NCBI RefSeq assembly: GCF_030463535.1
Contig: NC_132888.1
Location: 10,430,081 to 10,494,080 of the forward strand
Direction: 5' to 3'
Length of the DNA stretch: 64,000 bases
Source of the DNA: Salminus brasiliensis
Lineage: Eukaryota > Chordata > Actinopteri > Characiformes > Bryconidae
Part shown: positions 13,701 to 25,571 of the stretch, piece by piece
Layout: each line of letters begins with the position of its first letter
Position numbering within the stretch: the stretch's first letter is position 1
Notes under the pieces: model-generated
The model's database searches: none
The model's input: only the letters and a program-made list of their open reading frames with translations
Told to the model about the DNA's origin: nothing
Position numbers and translations under genes: made by a program

Positions 13701-14796
13701 ATATGTTGGATACCAGAGCATACAAAACCAGTGCAGATAAATCAAAGTTCTGTTTCTCCACCACTGTATACACATTTGGCCGTGAAGTTGAAGTTGAAGA
13801 GTTCTAGGAGGAGTGAGTGAGCCAAGATGGCAGTCTGGCCCCTCAGTCGATTTTCTCCACTTAACCTAACAAGAGCACCAAAGAGACAAATCAAGCTGAT
13901 CCTTTTGCTCATTAGGTAATTAGAAGCGACCAATCTCTTCAATCGGATTCCCATCTGTTCCCTTCCCCTACCATGCTCTACACACACAGGGGGTGATGGA
14001 CAGGGTAACAGCTCAGATCCACAGAGGAGAGCCCTGGAGCTAAATACAATCTGATGTTCCCAGGGATGGACAGTTAGCTCAGTCAGAGGTGGTACAGTAT
14101 ATGTCAGCTTAGTGACAGTAATACAGCTGACCTAGGAGAACATTAAGCATAGCATTGCTGTCATAAAAAAACTTTGTAATTCTATGTCTGACCTTTTTAC
14201 TGTGTGGACATTTCTTCACAAATGGACCAATCTGTGCAAAAGCCTCAAATCCTCTGAACACTGAAGCTTCAAGAGATAAGACTAAGTAATCTGGCCTTGC
14301 TGTACAAAGGCTATAAAGTGTTTTTTTACCTTATTTCACATTTAAGCCATGTACATAATGGTGATTTCTGCACAACTCAGCCAGGCTTTAGATCAGCTGC
14401 TTAATTCATTTGTTAAATGTAATTCAAATAACTGAGGTAGCTTCACTGGAACCTGCAGGATGGGTGTTTTTGTGGATGCACCAGTTCCAGTTCCCCAGAA
14501 CATGCCAGTTTCAACCACCTGGGTTACTTCAGGCCATACTCTCTGAGCTGGCTACCCGGGATACTCTAGTTCCTGTCTTTAGGTGATTTTAGTTCCTGTG
14601 CCCTGAGTAATGGACCCTCCCATACCAGTTCTATTTCTTGTACCCTGGCCTGTAAATCTTCCTGTGTAAGTTCCCCATGTGAACTCTGATCCTCACACAG
14701 CGAATATATCTGAGCCTTGTATTGGATCCACCTCCATTCCTGACCCAGTTCCAGACAAAGATCTCATTCTTAAACCAAGAACATTGTAAGTGGTTG
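10736..14796. other. intergenic stretch, no gene; contains candidate conserved segments
   Basis: No coding exon was found. Short AGAACC-family fragments occur at 11.62-11.75 and 13.32-13.41 kb, with a GGAT repeat at 13.22-13.25 kb. The parts at 11.3-11.6, 12.2-12.4 and 13.78-14.0 kb look repeat-poor and more even in base composition than their surroundings. Confidence 0.45.
12190..12410. promoter_or_regulatory. candidate conserved non-coding element
   Basis: Repeat-free, even-composition sequence containing AGCAACAATCGC, AAATTATTGATTTCC, TCATTAGCC and CGCCACGGCCGCC, enriched in homeodomain-type ATTA words. This is inference from texture only; no comparison could be made. Confidence 0.25.
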
Positions 14797-14935
14797 GTGT
14801 GGCGCAACAGATAATACCACTACCTGCCACTGAGCTACCACACCATGTGGGAGACTGGGGTTTGATTCCTGGGCTGGGTGACTGTGCTGCGCTACACCAA
14901 TAAGAGTCCTTGGGCAAGACTCCTAACACTACAGA
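14797..14935 (+). repeat. tRNA-derived SINE
   Basis: TTGGTGTGGCGCAACAGATA resembles a tRNA-like A-box region, and GGGGTTTGATTCC near 14848-14860 is a good B box. The remainder (CTACACCAATAAGAGTCC) is a familiar fish SINE body. It is not a functional tRNA because it lacks a complete cloverleaf. Confidence 0.7.
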
Positions 14936-15197
14936 TCCAGATCAGGAGGCACAATTGACTTAAGTCAAGTTCATTAGCTCATGGTACAAAGACACCTGCC
15001 TGAGTATGCCTAGATGTGAAGAAGTTGCGTTTCTATTTGTGGTTGGGCTTCTTGGGCAGCCCTTGCTTTGTTGGTTCATTTATGACCATAGAATTGACTG
15101 TGCCCCTCTGTGGTTTGACCCCTGTCTGCTGTGACGATGAGTATTGGCTTAGCTTTTATAAAGATAATATGGAATTGCAGTCTGCCTCAAACACATG

Positions 15198-15420
15198 GAC
15201 AGATTCATTCATTTAATTCAATTAAAAATGTTATTTATATAGCACCTTTCACAACAAATATTGTCACAAAGCACTTTACAGAGATCCAGGTCCACGCCTC
15301 TTATGAGCAAGCAGCAACAGTGGCAAGGAAAAACTCAAGTATACTAAAAGGAAGAGAGAAACCACGACTCAGTCCGAGAAACCCATCTGCCTTAGGTCGG
15401 TCTGCACAGCACAAACCAAC
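15198..15420. repeat. fish retroposon tail repeat (TTTATATAGCACCTTTCACA type)
   Basis: It matches a widespread fish interspersed repeat: TTATTTATATAGCACC, CACAAAGCACTTTACAGAG, GAGCAAGCAGCAACAGTGGC and AAGGAAAAACTC in order. Usually non-coding. An AT-rich tail follows. Confidence 0.7.
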
Positions 15421-15429
15421 ATTAGTGTA

Positions 15430-17340
15430 CATAAATATAATTAATCTCATTATAATTAATACTGCAAATAATTACTGGTAAACCAAAAAATAATCATTGC
15501 ATTGTATTACTTATGATTACCAGGCTAAGAGCTTTTATTATGGCTTTTGTTCATTTTTTCAAACATGTTTTTCATTTTCAGGAATAAATGAAAAATATAC
15601 ATTTTTAAAATAGTCTCAGTGTGTATGCTGTGTATAATGAGAACTTTTAAAGCTATATATTGTTACTTATATATTAACTTGCATTTTAATGTAGGAACCT
15701 TTTCTCCTTGTTCTGGAGCTTTTAAGTTTTTTTCCCCTGACACCATCAATACCACAACTTGCACTTCATAATACACTCTAAAAGGAGAGTAGCATAAGTG
15801 GTAAGCAGTTTTTCATCATTGGATGAGTTTGACAGTCTATTCACATAGTCGAAGTGGCATTTAATAATGGGTTCAGAGTAGAAGTTTCACAGTAGCCTGG
15901 TCAACCTGAGGCAACTTTGCCTTTCGCTGGCTTGTCCCATGTGTAAGGACAGCAAGTGGCGCTCCAGTCATTGATTTTTACCCTTGACATCTAATCTAAC
16001 CCTCTGTGATCTACGACCTTATTTTCACACTAATTTCTTCTTTATCAAAGGTGATAAATACCACATTGACATAAGCGCTTCTTTCCGCGATGCTCCAATG
16101 CACTGCTTTGTATAACATGACAGAAGTGCAAGCAGAGTGAACTGAGAGAGAGAGAGAGACAGTCTAGAGGGAGGAAGGGCCCTGAAGTAAAATAAGTAAA
16201 AACGTATATATATATATTTTTTTTTTAACTCAATACACGCCCAGTTTAGCTCTGTGGGCTGTTGCTATTGGGACCTTTTTTCCGTAAAAAATATGATAAA
16301 AAGGAAAAAACAAAACAGGTATACGAGATTTTAAAATGACACTGATGATACGTCTTCACGAGTTCATCCACTTCAGCGTTCTGCTTCCCCCAGCACCTTA
16401 CAACTGTAACAGACACTTCAAACTAAATTATTTTGCGGGGAAAGTGCTGAAGGTGTACAGCAGCACCTCCCAGCACAGGGAGAGTATTGATGGCTGGAGA
16501 GTGTAAAGGATAGGCTCGCTGACAGCTGGCAGCCCTGCAGGAGCCACTGGCTCTACATGGGGCTACTGCTACCAAAGAGGCAGCGAGAAGAGAAGGGGGA
16601 GCACGCAGCAGGGGCTGAAGCTCAACAGGGGATAGAGGCCTCAACTGGAGCTACTGGATGTCTCTAACTCTAACTCACACAGGCCATACCAAGGGACAAG
16701 CCTACGTTAAGACTGCGCTGAGATTAGCCTGTAGCATCATCGCCTCTCAAGAATCCACTGTTGGTAAGTCTTTGCTGTCATAGACCTCGTTTAACTTTGC
16801 TTACGCTATGATCGTTGTCTTATATTCAAACATTAACAGCACAGAGTAGGGTATAATATTCAGATACATAATATTCAGGCACAGAAAGACGTTAATTGGT
16901 GTAACCTGTAGTGGTTACATTTGACACAACATGCTATTAGTTATAAGCTGGGTGACATTCTCTCAAGTGTAGACTCTAACTTGTCGATGTAGCATGTACA
17001 TTAAATATTTGCATGTGTATGTAAACACTACGTAACTAATTTGGTAAGTAAATATAAAATTAAATAGTACAGCAGTGACAGTAATACCTTCAGACATCTA
17101 GAATGGGAAGGGAATTGAATGCCAGCTTGCCACATGGCAAACAGCGGTGTTTTCCACTACAGTGTTCTGACCTCATTTAATAAAAGCAAAATATATGACC
17201 TTAATATAAATATAATTACATGTGCACCATTGTGCTAAACATGCTCTTTATCCATTGACCATTGGTAGATTTAGTGATTTTGAGACCCTAGGCTAAAGAC
17301 ATGAATGCCCCCCTACCGGATACATGCATTTTTGAACTCA
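15430..17340. other. intergenic stretch, no coding gene; one candidate transcribed segment
   Basis: It includes a GA tract (16146-16159), a TA tract (16205-16216) and the segment described separately at 16380-16763. No recognisable protein domain in any frame. Confidence 0.45.
16380..16763 (+). ncRNA. candidate non-coding first exon (speculative)
   Basis: A comparatively GC-rich segment ends in a strong donor-like junction TTG|GTAAGTC with GT at 16764-16765. It is preceded by a TA-rich stretch and an inverted CCAAT word (ATTGGGAC, about 16268-16275). No open frame of recognisable character crosses it. It could be a lncRNA or untranslated leader exon, or simply a GC-richer regulatory patch. 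Confidence is low. Confidence 0.18.
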
Positions 17341-17349
17341 TTCACGTAG

Positions 17350-17765
17350 ACCATGGGCCCTGTCTTACACCCTGCACAAGGCGCATCGCAATGCTCTTTT
17401 TGCTATTTTACCCCCCACCAATAGTCTATTTTCACGGCTTCTGCCTGCGTCGTTTAAATAGCAATGGTGCTAGTGAAAATATCTATGCCGATGGGCATGG
17501 TAGTCTCGAAATGAGGTGTGTTTGGATATTCATTGCTATCTTGGCAGTGAATTGTCAACACAGGCACATGCCCAACATGCCCAACTTCACCACTAAAATA
17601 GCAATCCACCAAAGTCACCTTGGATCTTAAAGGGAAAGGCAAGTGACACACTGATTAGTTTATTACACGTGACCTCCAAAACACACCCATGATTAAGAGA
17701 CTTTGACCCGTCGTTCATCAAGCTGTGCGGTTGATTGGTCACCTAAGACCGCTAAAATAGGTCCC
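17350..17765. repeat. GGGCCCT-type non-autonomous DNA element, degraded
   Basis: The left part starts with ATGGGCCCTGTCTTACACCC and GCACAAGGCGCATCGCAATG, words typical of a common fish non-autonomous DNA transposon group. The right part contains GTGACCTCCAAAACACACCC. Ends are not confidently matched. Confidence 0.45.
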
Positions 17766-18120
17766 CTTGTGTCGTAAGTCAGACTCTTAAATCTTTGCTT
17801 TACACTTTGAAACAGCAGGCCGAGTGCAGGGGGTAACATTCACCAGAACTTGATCCTGCAAGATTCTGCTTCACTGAGCCTAATCAAATACTCCTTATCC
17901 AACAATTTCCTGATTTCATGCCCAACACACAGCCTTCCCTGTGAAACAGTTGACCTCAGACATGTTTTCAGATGGGGAACAGCAACTCTGGTGAGTGGTA
18001 CAGACAAATCCACTGTACCTCTAAAATGAACATCTTCAGTCATCTAATGCAACCCATGGCACAACATCTCTCTGGTCTCGCTCATCCAAAGGTGAGCCAA
18101 AGGTGCAAAGGTGGATATTT

Positions 18121-18123
<3 letters not shown>

Positions 18124-18152
<29 letters not shown>
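18124..18152. repeat. (TA)n microsatellite
   Basis: Uninterrupted TA dinucleotides. Confidence 0.97.
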
Positions 18153-18157
<5 letters not shown>

Positions 18158-18564
18158 TTATTTTCTTAACAGGTTATTTAACATCAGCACATACAGTATA
18201 CTATTCTGTATTTTCATGTGGCCCCTGGCTAATGGGGGCCCTAGGCAGGCAAATTTTGCCATTTACAATACTATAAAGCATGAGTAGGCACTGAGCGTTG
18301 TTTAAGGCCTGAATGGGGTGTAAATGTGAAGAGGTGGGGGAGAGAGGGATGGGGGCACAGGGCCACAGGTGAGATCTCAATAAATTACACTCAGAAGTGG
18401 CCATTAATTATAGATGACATGCTGGTTAGACCAACGATTTCATCTGAAATGAGAAGCAGTGTGCGTGCCGGTTGTGCCCAGGGCCCCTAGTGGAATAGCT
18501 TGCATGTGAGAGAGTGTGTATGTGTGTGTGTGTATGTGAGTGTACGATGTGTAAGCAGTGGGTC

Positions 18565-18760
18565 AAATGGACTCTGCTTGTGCAATGGCCTTTTGATGAG
18601 CAGCCTCATTATGCTAAATGCTCCGCTCCAGCTCAGCCACCCTGCGACTCAGGGAAAGGTTAAATAGGGAATAATTTAAGGGGGAACGCCTCGGGCTGCG
18701 CGTGTCGCCATTAAGTGGTGACTGTGCTCAGTGCTTAACTGCTTCAAAGATAGCCTGGGA
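18565..18760. promoter_or_regulatory. candidate conserved non-coding element
   Basis: Repeat-poor, balanced composition, with CCTCATTATGCTAAATGCTC (near an ATGCTAAAT octamer-like word), GGGAATAATTTAAGG and CGCCATTAAGTGGTGAC (NKX-like AAGTGG). Texture-based inference only. Confidence 0.25.
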
Positions 18761-18904
18761 GAATTTAAGTACTACTCTTTTGTCAGCATCATACCACTGA
18801 TAGTAGCAACATATACTTCAATTTAACTACGACTGACATGATAATGAGGAAAAACAGACAGCAGCTGCTGTTACTCTCTGAAAAAGAAAGGTGCCTAAAA
18901 AATA

Positions 18905-19240
18905 ATGTCACACGAGAACCACCTCCCTAAAGAACCTTCCAATGGTTATTTTTGCAAAGGAGATGTTCAAGTCTGAAGAACCCTCTTCAAAATCGAAGAA
19001 CCTCCATAGATGGTCTTGAAACAAATAGTTCCTAATTGGTTCTTGACCTGAACATATGGCTCTAAGGGACCCATTAGAGTGAATTCTTGCAAGTAAAAGA
19101 GTTTTATATAGCAATGAATATGATTCTTTATGATATCCAATTTCCAGTCAGTAGCAGAATTTCCCCACCAAAGGGTCACATGACGCTCCACCACATCTTT
19201 TCGATCTGCCACTAACACAACATCACTGAACAGCTAAACA
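18905..19240. repeat. AGAACC/GGTTCT-rich repeat fragment
   Basis: Contains AGAACCACCTCC, AGAACCTTCC, AGAACCCTCTTC, AGAACCTCC and TTGGTTCTTGACC. It is related in word content to the hairpin units of the 59-60 kb array, but the arms are not clearly pairable. Confidence 0.4.
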
Positions 19241-19294
19241 TTCTTTAAGGAGAACACTAACTGCCAGTTCTAATACATTAACTAACAGATGTCA

Positions 19295-19463
19295 GCACTG
19301 ACTAGCATCACCCTGAGTGATGGGTGGAGATGGAGGGCTATCCTACTGTCCCAGAGAGATTGAGGCCTATTGTCCTTCTTTGGACTCCCAGCCATTACTG
19401 GGGATCAAACTGGCAATTTCCCAACAATAGGGTCAGCGCTTGGACGTCTACACCACTCCGGAG
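19295..19463 (-). repeat. tRNA-derived SINE (minus strand)
   Basis: Reverse complement begins CTCCGGAGTGGTGTAGACG (A-box-like TGGTGTAGACGTCCAAGCG) with a B-box-like AGTTTGATCCCC inside (19401-19412 region). It is followed by a body with GAGATTGAGGCC-like words on the complement. Degraded; not a functional tRNA. Confidence 0.6.
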
Positions 19464-19809
19464 CTAGGAAACAGCTATAATCAGTTCTAAAATAACTGAA
19501 GACTCATTGGCTGTAAATGGCTAAAGAGTATACAAGCCACAGAAGTGTTATTGGCTACTCTATTAACTGCATTATATATTAATGTTACGGTAGATTTCAC
19601 AGTACCAGAAGAACATGACAGAAGGAAGTGTGAATGCATGTCAACAGTCAGCTGGATGTTCACCAGAATGGTATACCTGTGAATCCACCTCAACAACTGA
19701 CAACGATAGGCTTAAGCTCACTAAAAATACTAAGTGTAACAGCAGAGTTCAAACAAACAAAGACAACTGAAAGTCTTTTTCTCTGAGTGTTTTTTTTTTT
19801 TCCCCCTTC

Positions 19810-20180
19810 CTTGACACATCTCCGAGGTAGAGATTAGCCTATAATTACACGGGAGATCAGTGACAAGAGGAACAGTGTACTTTAACAAGGCTTCACATTG
19901 CCACTGGCGGACTGATCGCCTGCTTTTAATCCTCGACCTCATTATCACCCCCTGGTCCGGCTGCAGCAGTAAATTAATCTATCTGCAAAGTGTCAAATCT
20001 TCTCACCTTCTTCCTGGTAATCACCCGAGGTGCAAATAAAACCAGGGAGCCAGGCTGACTCAGGGCCTACATCCCTCATCAACAAGATCCTCCAGCGTCA
20101 TAATTAAAAAGCAATCGTCCATTATTTGGTTGCTCATTAAGCTGATCAAATATTTATGTCTTTGTTAAGGTCATGTGCCT
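19810..20180. promoter_or_regulatory. candidate conserved non-coding element
   Basis: Contains TAGCCTATAATTACACG, CCTCATTATCACCCCC, AGTAAATTAATCTATC, TCATAATTAAAAAGCAATCG and CATTAAGCTGATCAAATATT. It is dense in ATTA/TAAT cores, with a forkhead-like AAATATTTATG, and free of the window's repeats. Inference only. Confidence 0.3.
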
Positions 20181-20544
20181 GGCAAATGCAATGATTGTAC
20201 GATTATAAGAAGTCAGGAGATTGGATAGGCTGGCCTAAGAAGTCATGGAACAATGAAAGAAAATGAGTGAGAAGGAAGACAGGAAGTCAATTAAGCTAAA
20301 TTCATACCGGTGACCTAAGAAGTGACAACCCTAAATGTCACTGAGCTTGACACCTCGAAGACGTGTCATCATTAGCTAAACAAATACAGTACACTTATTA
20401 ACTACTGAGAAAATGAAGGAATTAGGTCAACGTAAAGCTTATAGGCCTACATTTATACTGGTTGACCAGGTTTCAGCCTTATATTAAAACACTTCCATGT
20501 GAAGTGATATATAAGTGGGATATACATATTATGTAGAACATGAA

Positions 20545-21237
20545 TGGCCATTACTCGAAGATGGTGTATTGGAAGCAGTTAAAATGGTATAAGTATAAAA
20601 AAAGTATAAGAATCTGTGGTGGAAGAAATATTGGTGGCTAAACGACTGGGTCAGAACATCAGCAAAACATCTTAAGGGTCTTAAGGGGTGTTCCTGGTAC
20701 GCAGTGGTCGGTACCTACCAAAATTGCTCCAAGGAAGCACAACCAATAAACTGGCGACAGGGTTATGGGCCCCAAAGACTCCCTGATGCTCATGGAGGCC
20801 CCACCTCATAACCTCCAGGACTCCGCTGCTAATGTTCGTCTTGGGGCCAGATATCACAAGACAAGACAACCATATTTACCATATTGGTGTTAAACACAGA
20901 TGGAATTCAGCCTCCACCTTTAATCCATCCATGCAGTGAACACACACATACACACATGTCATCAAACACACACAGTGAAAGTCAGCACATATGCTCACGT
21001 GAGCAGAGAGGGTGAAGGGCCTTGCTCAAGGGTCCAACAGTTGCAGCTTGCCGAGCCCAGGTATCGAACCCACAACTGTAATTATCAATGTTCCGGTGAT
21101 CTAACTGCTGAGCAGCCACTGCCCCACAAGCAGTCTTGTGGAGTCCATGCCTCGACAGGCCAGAAGTGTTTTAGTGGCATGAAAAGGACCTTCTCAATAT
21201 TAAGCAAGGGGGTATTAATGTTATGGCTGATTGGTGT
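20545..21237 (+). mobile_element. Tc1-like family E element, split by a SINE
   Basis: The left part carries plus-strand remnants of a Tc1-type transposase N-terminus (GGCTAAACGACTGGGTCAGA, reading RRLGQ-like) and GGAGGCCCCACCTCA. The right part resumes at GTCTTGTGGAGTCCATGCC and ends in the family terminus AATGTTATGGCTGATTGG before TA. Left terminus is lost or degraded. A SINE interrupts it at 20861-21124. Confidence 0.72.
20861..21124 (-). mobile_element. tRNA-derived SINE inserted in a Tc1-like element
   Basis: On the minus strand it begins GGGGCAGTGGCTGCTCAGCA (A box), followed by GTGGGTTCGATACCTGGGC (B box), a CACTCTC-type body, a TG-rich middle and an ACAGATGGAATT...GTTGTCTTGTCTTGT tail. 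It is the same family as 31357-31647. The six bases CACAAG flank both sides (20855-20860 and 21125-21130), a plausible target-site duplication. Confidence 0.85.
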
Positions 21238-21239
21238 AC

Positions 21240-22309
21240 ACTTCACAGTATGGCCCCATTTACTAGTGCAAAGCAGTTCCAGACAGTTCTATATGTTGCC
21301 GTCTGCCTCGGCAGCTTTGACTGTATGAGAACTCCATATGTGCTTTGCTTTGGAATAGAATGATCTATCAGGTAGCATTACAGTTAATGTGCATACCTAG
21401 ATAAATCCTGCAAAATTCGACCAAATCCTCAATACCTTCCAAACTGTGTTCATGCATTATTGAGAGAGAAAGGAAAGTATGTAATAGAGAGATCCTAAAC
21501 CCATTCCCTCCTGTGAATTATTTATTAAATTCAAATAACAAATGGTATCATTTTCTTAAAATATCTCAATCATTTTTCAAAGACACTGTGGTTTAAAACA
21601 ATATCTTTATGCTCTACACACATATGTTTCTAAATGGTCCCAGTGTACTTTCATCAAACTCCCTCCATCTAAAAAAATGACATACATACAAATACATACC
21701 CATTATTATCTTTCCATATAACATCATAAGACAATACCATTCCCTTGCTTTCTGCACAATAGGCCAGGCTGAGACATATGAACATGCGACTGTAATTACA
21801 ATTTGATTATTAAGAGACTCTCCTGAGCGGTCTTGTGCCATCGCCATGATGGACAAATGATGTTAAACTACCCAAGCAAATTCAATTACCACAGCAATTA
21901 CTCCCCATCGCTACTGCTGACTTATTGGGACATGAAATGTTAATGGCGGAATACATACCAAATTTGTACATCATTAGAAGGTGAACACATCTTGAGCTAA
22001 TCACAGATGTCGTGGCTCAATAAAGCACAGTAGAAAGGGATACAACATTTGTTTCACTGCTGCACCTCCACATAGAAAGAAGGCTGATCTCCACTGAACA
22101 GAGCACAGAGCAGACAGTACCAAATCCAACACCAAATCCAAATGCACAGTTACTTTGTCTTTTATTTTCGGGGCAGTATAAGAGTTCATTCAGTATACCA
22201 TTTCAAATTAATCCTATGGCCCGTTATCTCACATACCGTGAAAGCATTATGCACCACAAAAGTACAGTACGAAATTTAGTGCTGTGTTATTTAGACACAT
22301 CATAAATAG
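21240..22309. other. intergenic stretch, no gene seen
   Basis: AT-rich sequence with no domain-bearing frame and no clear repeat ends. Confidence 0.5.
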
Positions 22310-22580
22310 GTTCAAATAAACATGAACCTATTGGTGTAATGCCTAATGTCAGACAAGGGCTATAGGGTTATGGTATAACTCCCCTCCACAGCATTGAGCT
22401 GTGGAGCAGTGGATCTGTGTTCTCTGGAATGATGGATGGTGCTCCATCCAGTACTTCTGGGATGAGTTGTGAAGTTATGGATGAAATGGGGTGGTGATCT
22501 TCCACCAACATCCTGACCTCACTAACGCTCTTAAGAAACAATGAATGAGCAGGAGTCCCAATACTTTTGCCCATATGTTG
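22310..22580 (+). mobile_element. MITE family A, 5'-truncated copy 3
   Basis: Starts within the family at AATAAACATGAACCTATTGG. Continues through GCATTGAGCTGTGGAGCAGT and GATGGTGCTCCATCCA, and ends CCAATACTTTTGCCCATATG before TA (22581-22582). The left terminus is missing. Confidence 0.82.
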
Positions 22581-22582
22581 TA

Positions 22583-23394
22583 TCATGCAGTACCTGGTAT
22601 GGCTGATTAATGCATTATTAAGTGTGCTGGTGGTGAATATGAACAAACCCATACATTAACTGACAGCACTGAGGAGAATTTGAGAGCCAATCCTTTGTAC
22701 TTTGAAATTTATTATCATGTTGTTTAGCATTTCCTCTAGCCAAAACACAGCTACTTGAAAGATACATGGATTAAAATGCCTTTTTTAGGTGCTTTTATAT
22801 ATCTATACCTCATGATTAGCTGAAATTGTATTTATTATAGTAATGTGGAAACACATGATCAGCCCAGCAAGGTATAAGGCTATTGATTGATCAAACAATC
22901 TTTTTAGATGCTCACAAGCAACCTTACTGCATGTGAGTACACAAATGAAGACATGAAGGAGGCTGCTGAGACACCCAAGAGAGAGAGCTGGTGTGGCATT
23001 AACTCAGTGAAAACCCTGTAAACACACTGGCGCCTTTGCAGATTCAGCTGGCAGCCAAAACAGTGGGAGGAGTTAAGATGCAGTGTTGCTGAAGTGTTTG
23101 GTGTTGAAAAACAGAAGGAGAGCAGGAGTGCAGATGGAAGAAAGACAGGAAAGGCATACTTCACCTGCAGTTAGAACCATTCAAGATTTCTCTCCTGCAC
23201 TGCTTGGAGCTGATGTACAGTGGACGCTCATCCTAAAACAACAGAAGTATTAATTAATAATTAAAGTAAGAATGTAAAATTGTGTTATTTTTATTTACTT
23301 CATTTTTTATGAGGTGTATCATGCCAATTACAATGAACACATACTATGGCAGATTATGTATTGCTTATTTTCTCCATATATTAATAGTGTAGGT
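22583..23394. other. intergenic stretch, no gene seen
   Basis: No recognisable repeat end or coding exon was found; AT-rich. Confidence 0.45.
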
Positions 23395-23928
23395 CCTGTA
23401 GGTCCAGTAATTACATTTTGGCATCACTGGAGACTTGGAGATGCATTTTGCAGTCTGCTCTTGGGCTGAACTTGATAGGATGGCCCGACCTGGCCATTTT
23501 ACGTTATTCTCCAGACAGGGGAATGACTGATTTCTAATTGTTGTTAGAACTTTTTAAATCCCTTCTCAGACTCTAATGCATCTACCACCTTTCTTCTGAA
23601 GGCTCTTTAACCAAGCTAAACCAAGCTAAATGTCTGAGGTTTAAATTTCATCGGTAGCTAATGTGGTGCACCTGATTCTGATTTTAGACATTTTATGTAG
23701 TAAGAAATGGAGGAGGAGGGGGGGGGGGTCCTAACTTTTCCTCATAAGAAAATTGCATTTCTATTAAATGCATTTTACTAATGATTTTAATAATTTAATG
23801 GTATTTTTCTTCAGCTATATGTGTTATGTTATATTATCTCCATTTCTTAGTATTGTTTAGATGAAAATCAAATGTTTTAAAAAGACAAAGGTTTTCACGG
23901 GGTGTCCTAATTTTATCACAGTTATGTA
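23395..23928 (-). mobile_element. Tc1-like transposon remnant, N-terminal region
   Basis: Same family as 2120-2515. Minus-strand pieces correspond to a KKVVDA-like helix region (AGAAGAAAGGTGGTAGATGC) and the GRPS-like linker (GCCATCCTATCAAGTTCAGC region), then the leader. The right side ends near GTGTCCTAATTTTATCACAG. A poly-G run interrupts it at 23718-23728. The catalytic half is absent. Confidence 0.65.
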
Positions 23929-24264
23929 TTTGCTGGAAAATACAAGATTCATAGAGCAATATTTGAATCTAAAATCCAAATGGTACTTCCAAAAAATTGC
24001 CCTCAACAAATAACAAAATAAACAGCTGTCCTTTCCTGATGCTAATATTGAAATTCATCCAATTTTCAGACTCGATCAACATGAGAACAACAACCATAAG
24101 GCCACGAGAAGAAAAACAGTAAATAAATCAGCAACCTCCTACACCAGCAGCCAATAATAGTCCTAATATATGTTCCACTATACTGAAAAACAGCTCCAGC
24201 CCCATGCATATGTATGTGTGTTAACAGATAGGGTGTTTGTGATTCTTCACTGGGGCTACAGTCA

Positions 24265-24440
24265 GCCAGCGATGATGAGTATTGACGAGAAGACTAAACA
24301 CACGGTGCACCGTCTCGGCGCAAGCTAATTAATCAAGCACACATCGCGCGCAATCACAGCTCCAACCCCTATACAGGATGCTCGCGGCTCTCCTGGCAAC
24401 CACACTGCTCTCATCCCCCTGACCCTCCAGGCTAGAGGTT
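24265..24440. promoter_or_regulatory. candidate conserved non-coding element
   Basis: Balanced, CpG-containing sequence (GTGCACCGTCTCGGCGC, AAGCTAATTAATCAAGCAC, ATCGCGCGCAATCACAGC) inside AT-rich surroundings. Inference from composition and homeodomain-type TAATTAAT. Confidence 0.25.
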
Positions 24441-24861
24441 CAGACACTGCAACTGCTAGATTCGCTGCACATATGTGTTTCTGCATACTCTGTATATGAT
24501 GCCAGATTCAATGAGGGGGGAAAATAGCATATTTTTTCTGATCATTTCAGTCACAGTTACACAATCTCTAGCTGGCTACTCTCATTCCACATGGAGTGCA
24601 TGTGTAGATTCAGGAATCCAGTTCATTGAGGTTATTTGAATGAAAAGTTCATAAGAAATGCATGAATTGAATATCATCTGCTCATCAAGCTAAAGTGTCA
24701 CAATTCTACATTTATATACATTTACATACATTTCCCCATGTTCCCCAATTTCATTATACTCTCTGTTGAACGTGTATTATATAGTTGAGAGCCATGGATC
24801 ATCATTTTGATGTGTTTAAAGAAAAAAAAAACTAAAAACGTTATATCACTGCTGTCCAATG

Positions 24862-25070
24862 AAAACCATGTATCTCCATTTTGTCTGTTTTTAGTTTTCT
24901 CCATGATTTGAACCCTGTAGCTGCTCTACACACTGTGTAAACAATACCAGATTAATGGCCCAATTGAAATGCTCTACATCACTTGGAATAAGCTCTAATT
25001 CTAGTTTGACTTCCATTCAAATCTAAGCACATTTTTGCCTTGTCTTGTCATCAATCTGGAGATACATGTT
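24862..25070. mobile_element. foldback MITE family C, copy 2
   Basis: Left AAACCATGTATCTCC and right GGAGATACATGTTTT form terminal inverted repeats about 210 bp apart. The internal TTGACTTCCATTCAAAT block recurs in other copies. No coding capacity. Confidence 0.72.
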
Positions 25071-25571
25071 TTTTTTATATTGAACATCAATGATATACCT
25101 GCTAATTGGCTTATATTCTAAGCATTTTCAATGTCTATGGGCAATATTCATATAACTCTGGTAATAGTAATGGTGTCATGGTGTCATGTTGATGAGCCTT
25201 TGAGTCATTTTGCAGACCTAAATATATGTTGCATGTCAGAGTTTGCCATTTCTAAGCCACACTCTGTGCAGAATTATTAGGCAAATTAGTATTTTGATCA
25301 CATCATCCTTTTTATACATGTTGTCCTACTCCAAGCTCTATAGGCTTGAAAGCCAACTACCAATCAAGTAAATCAGGTGATGTGCATCTCTGTAATAAGA
25401 AGGGGTGTGGTCTAATGACATCAACACCCTATATAAGGTGTGCTTAATTATTAGGCAACTTCCTTTCCTTATCAAATTGGGTCAGAAGAGAGATTTGACG
25501 GACTCTGAAAAGTAAAAAATTGTGAGATGTCTTGCAAAGGGATGCAGCAGTCTTGAAATTGCCAACTTTTG

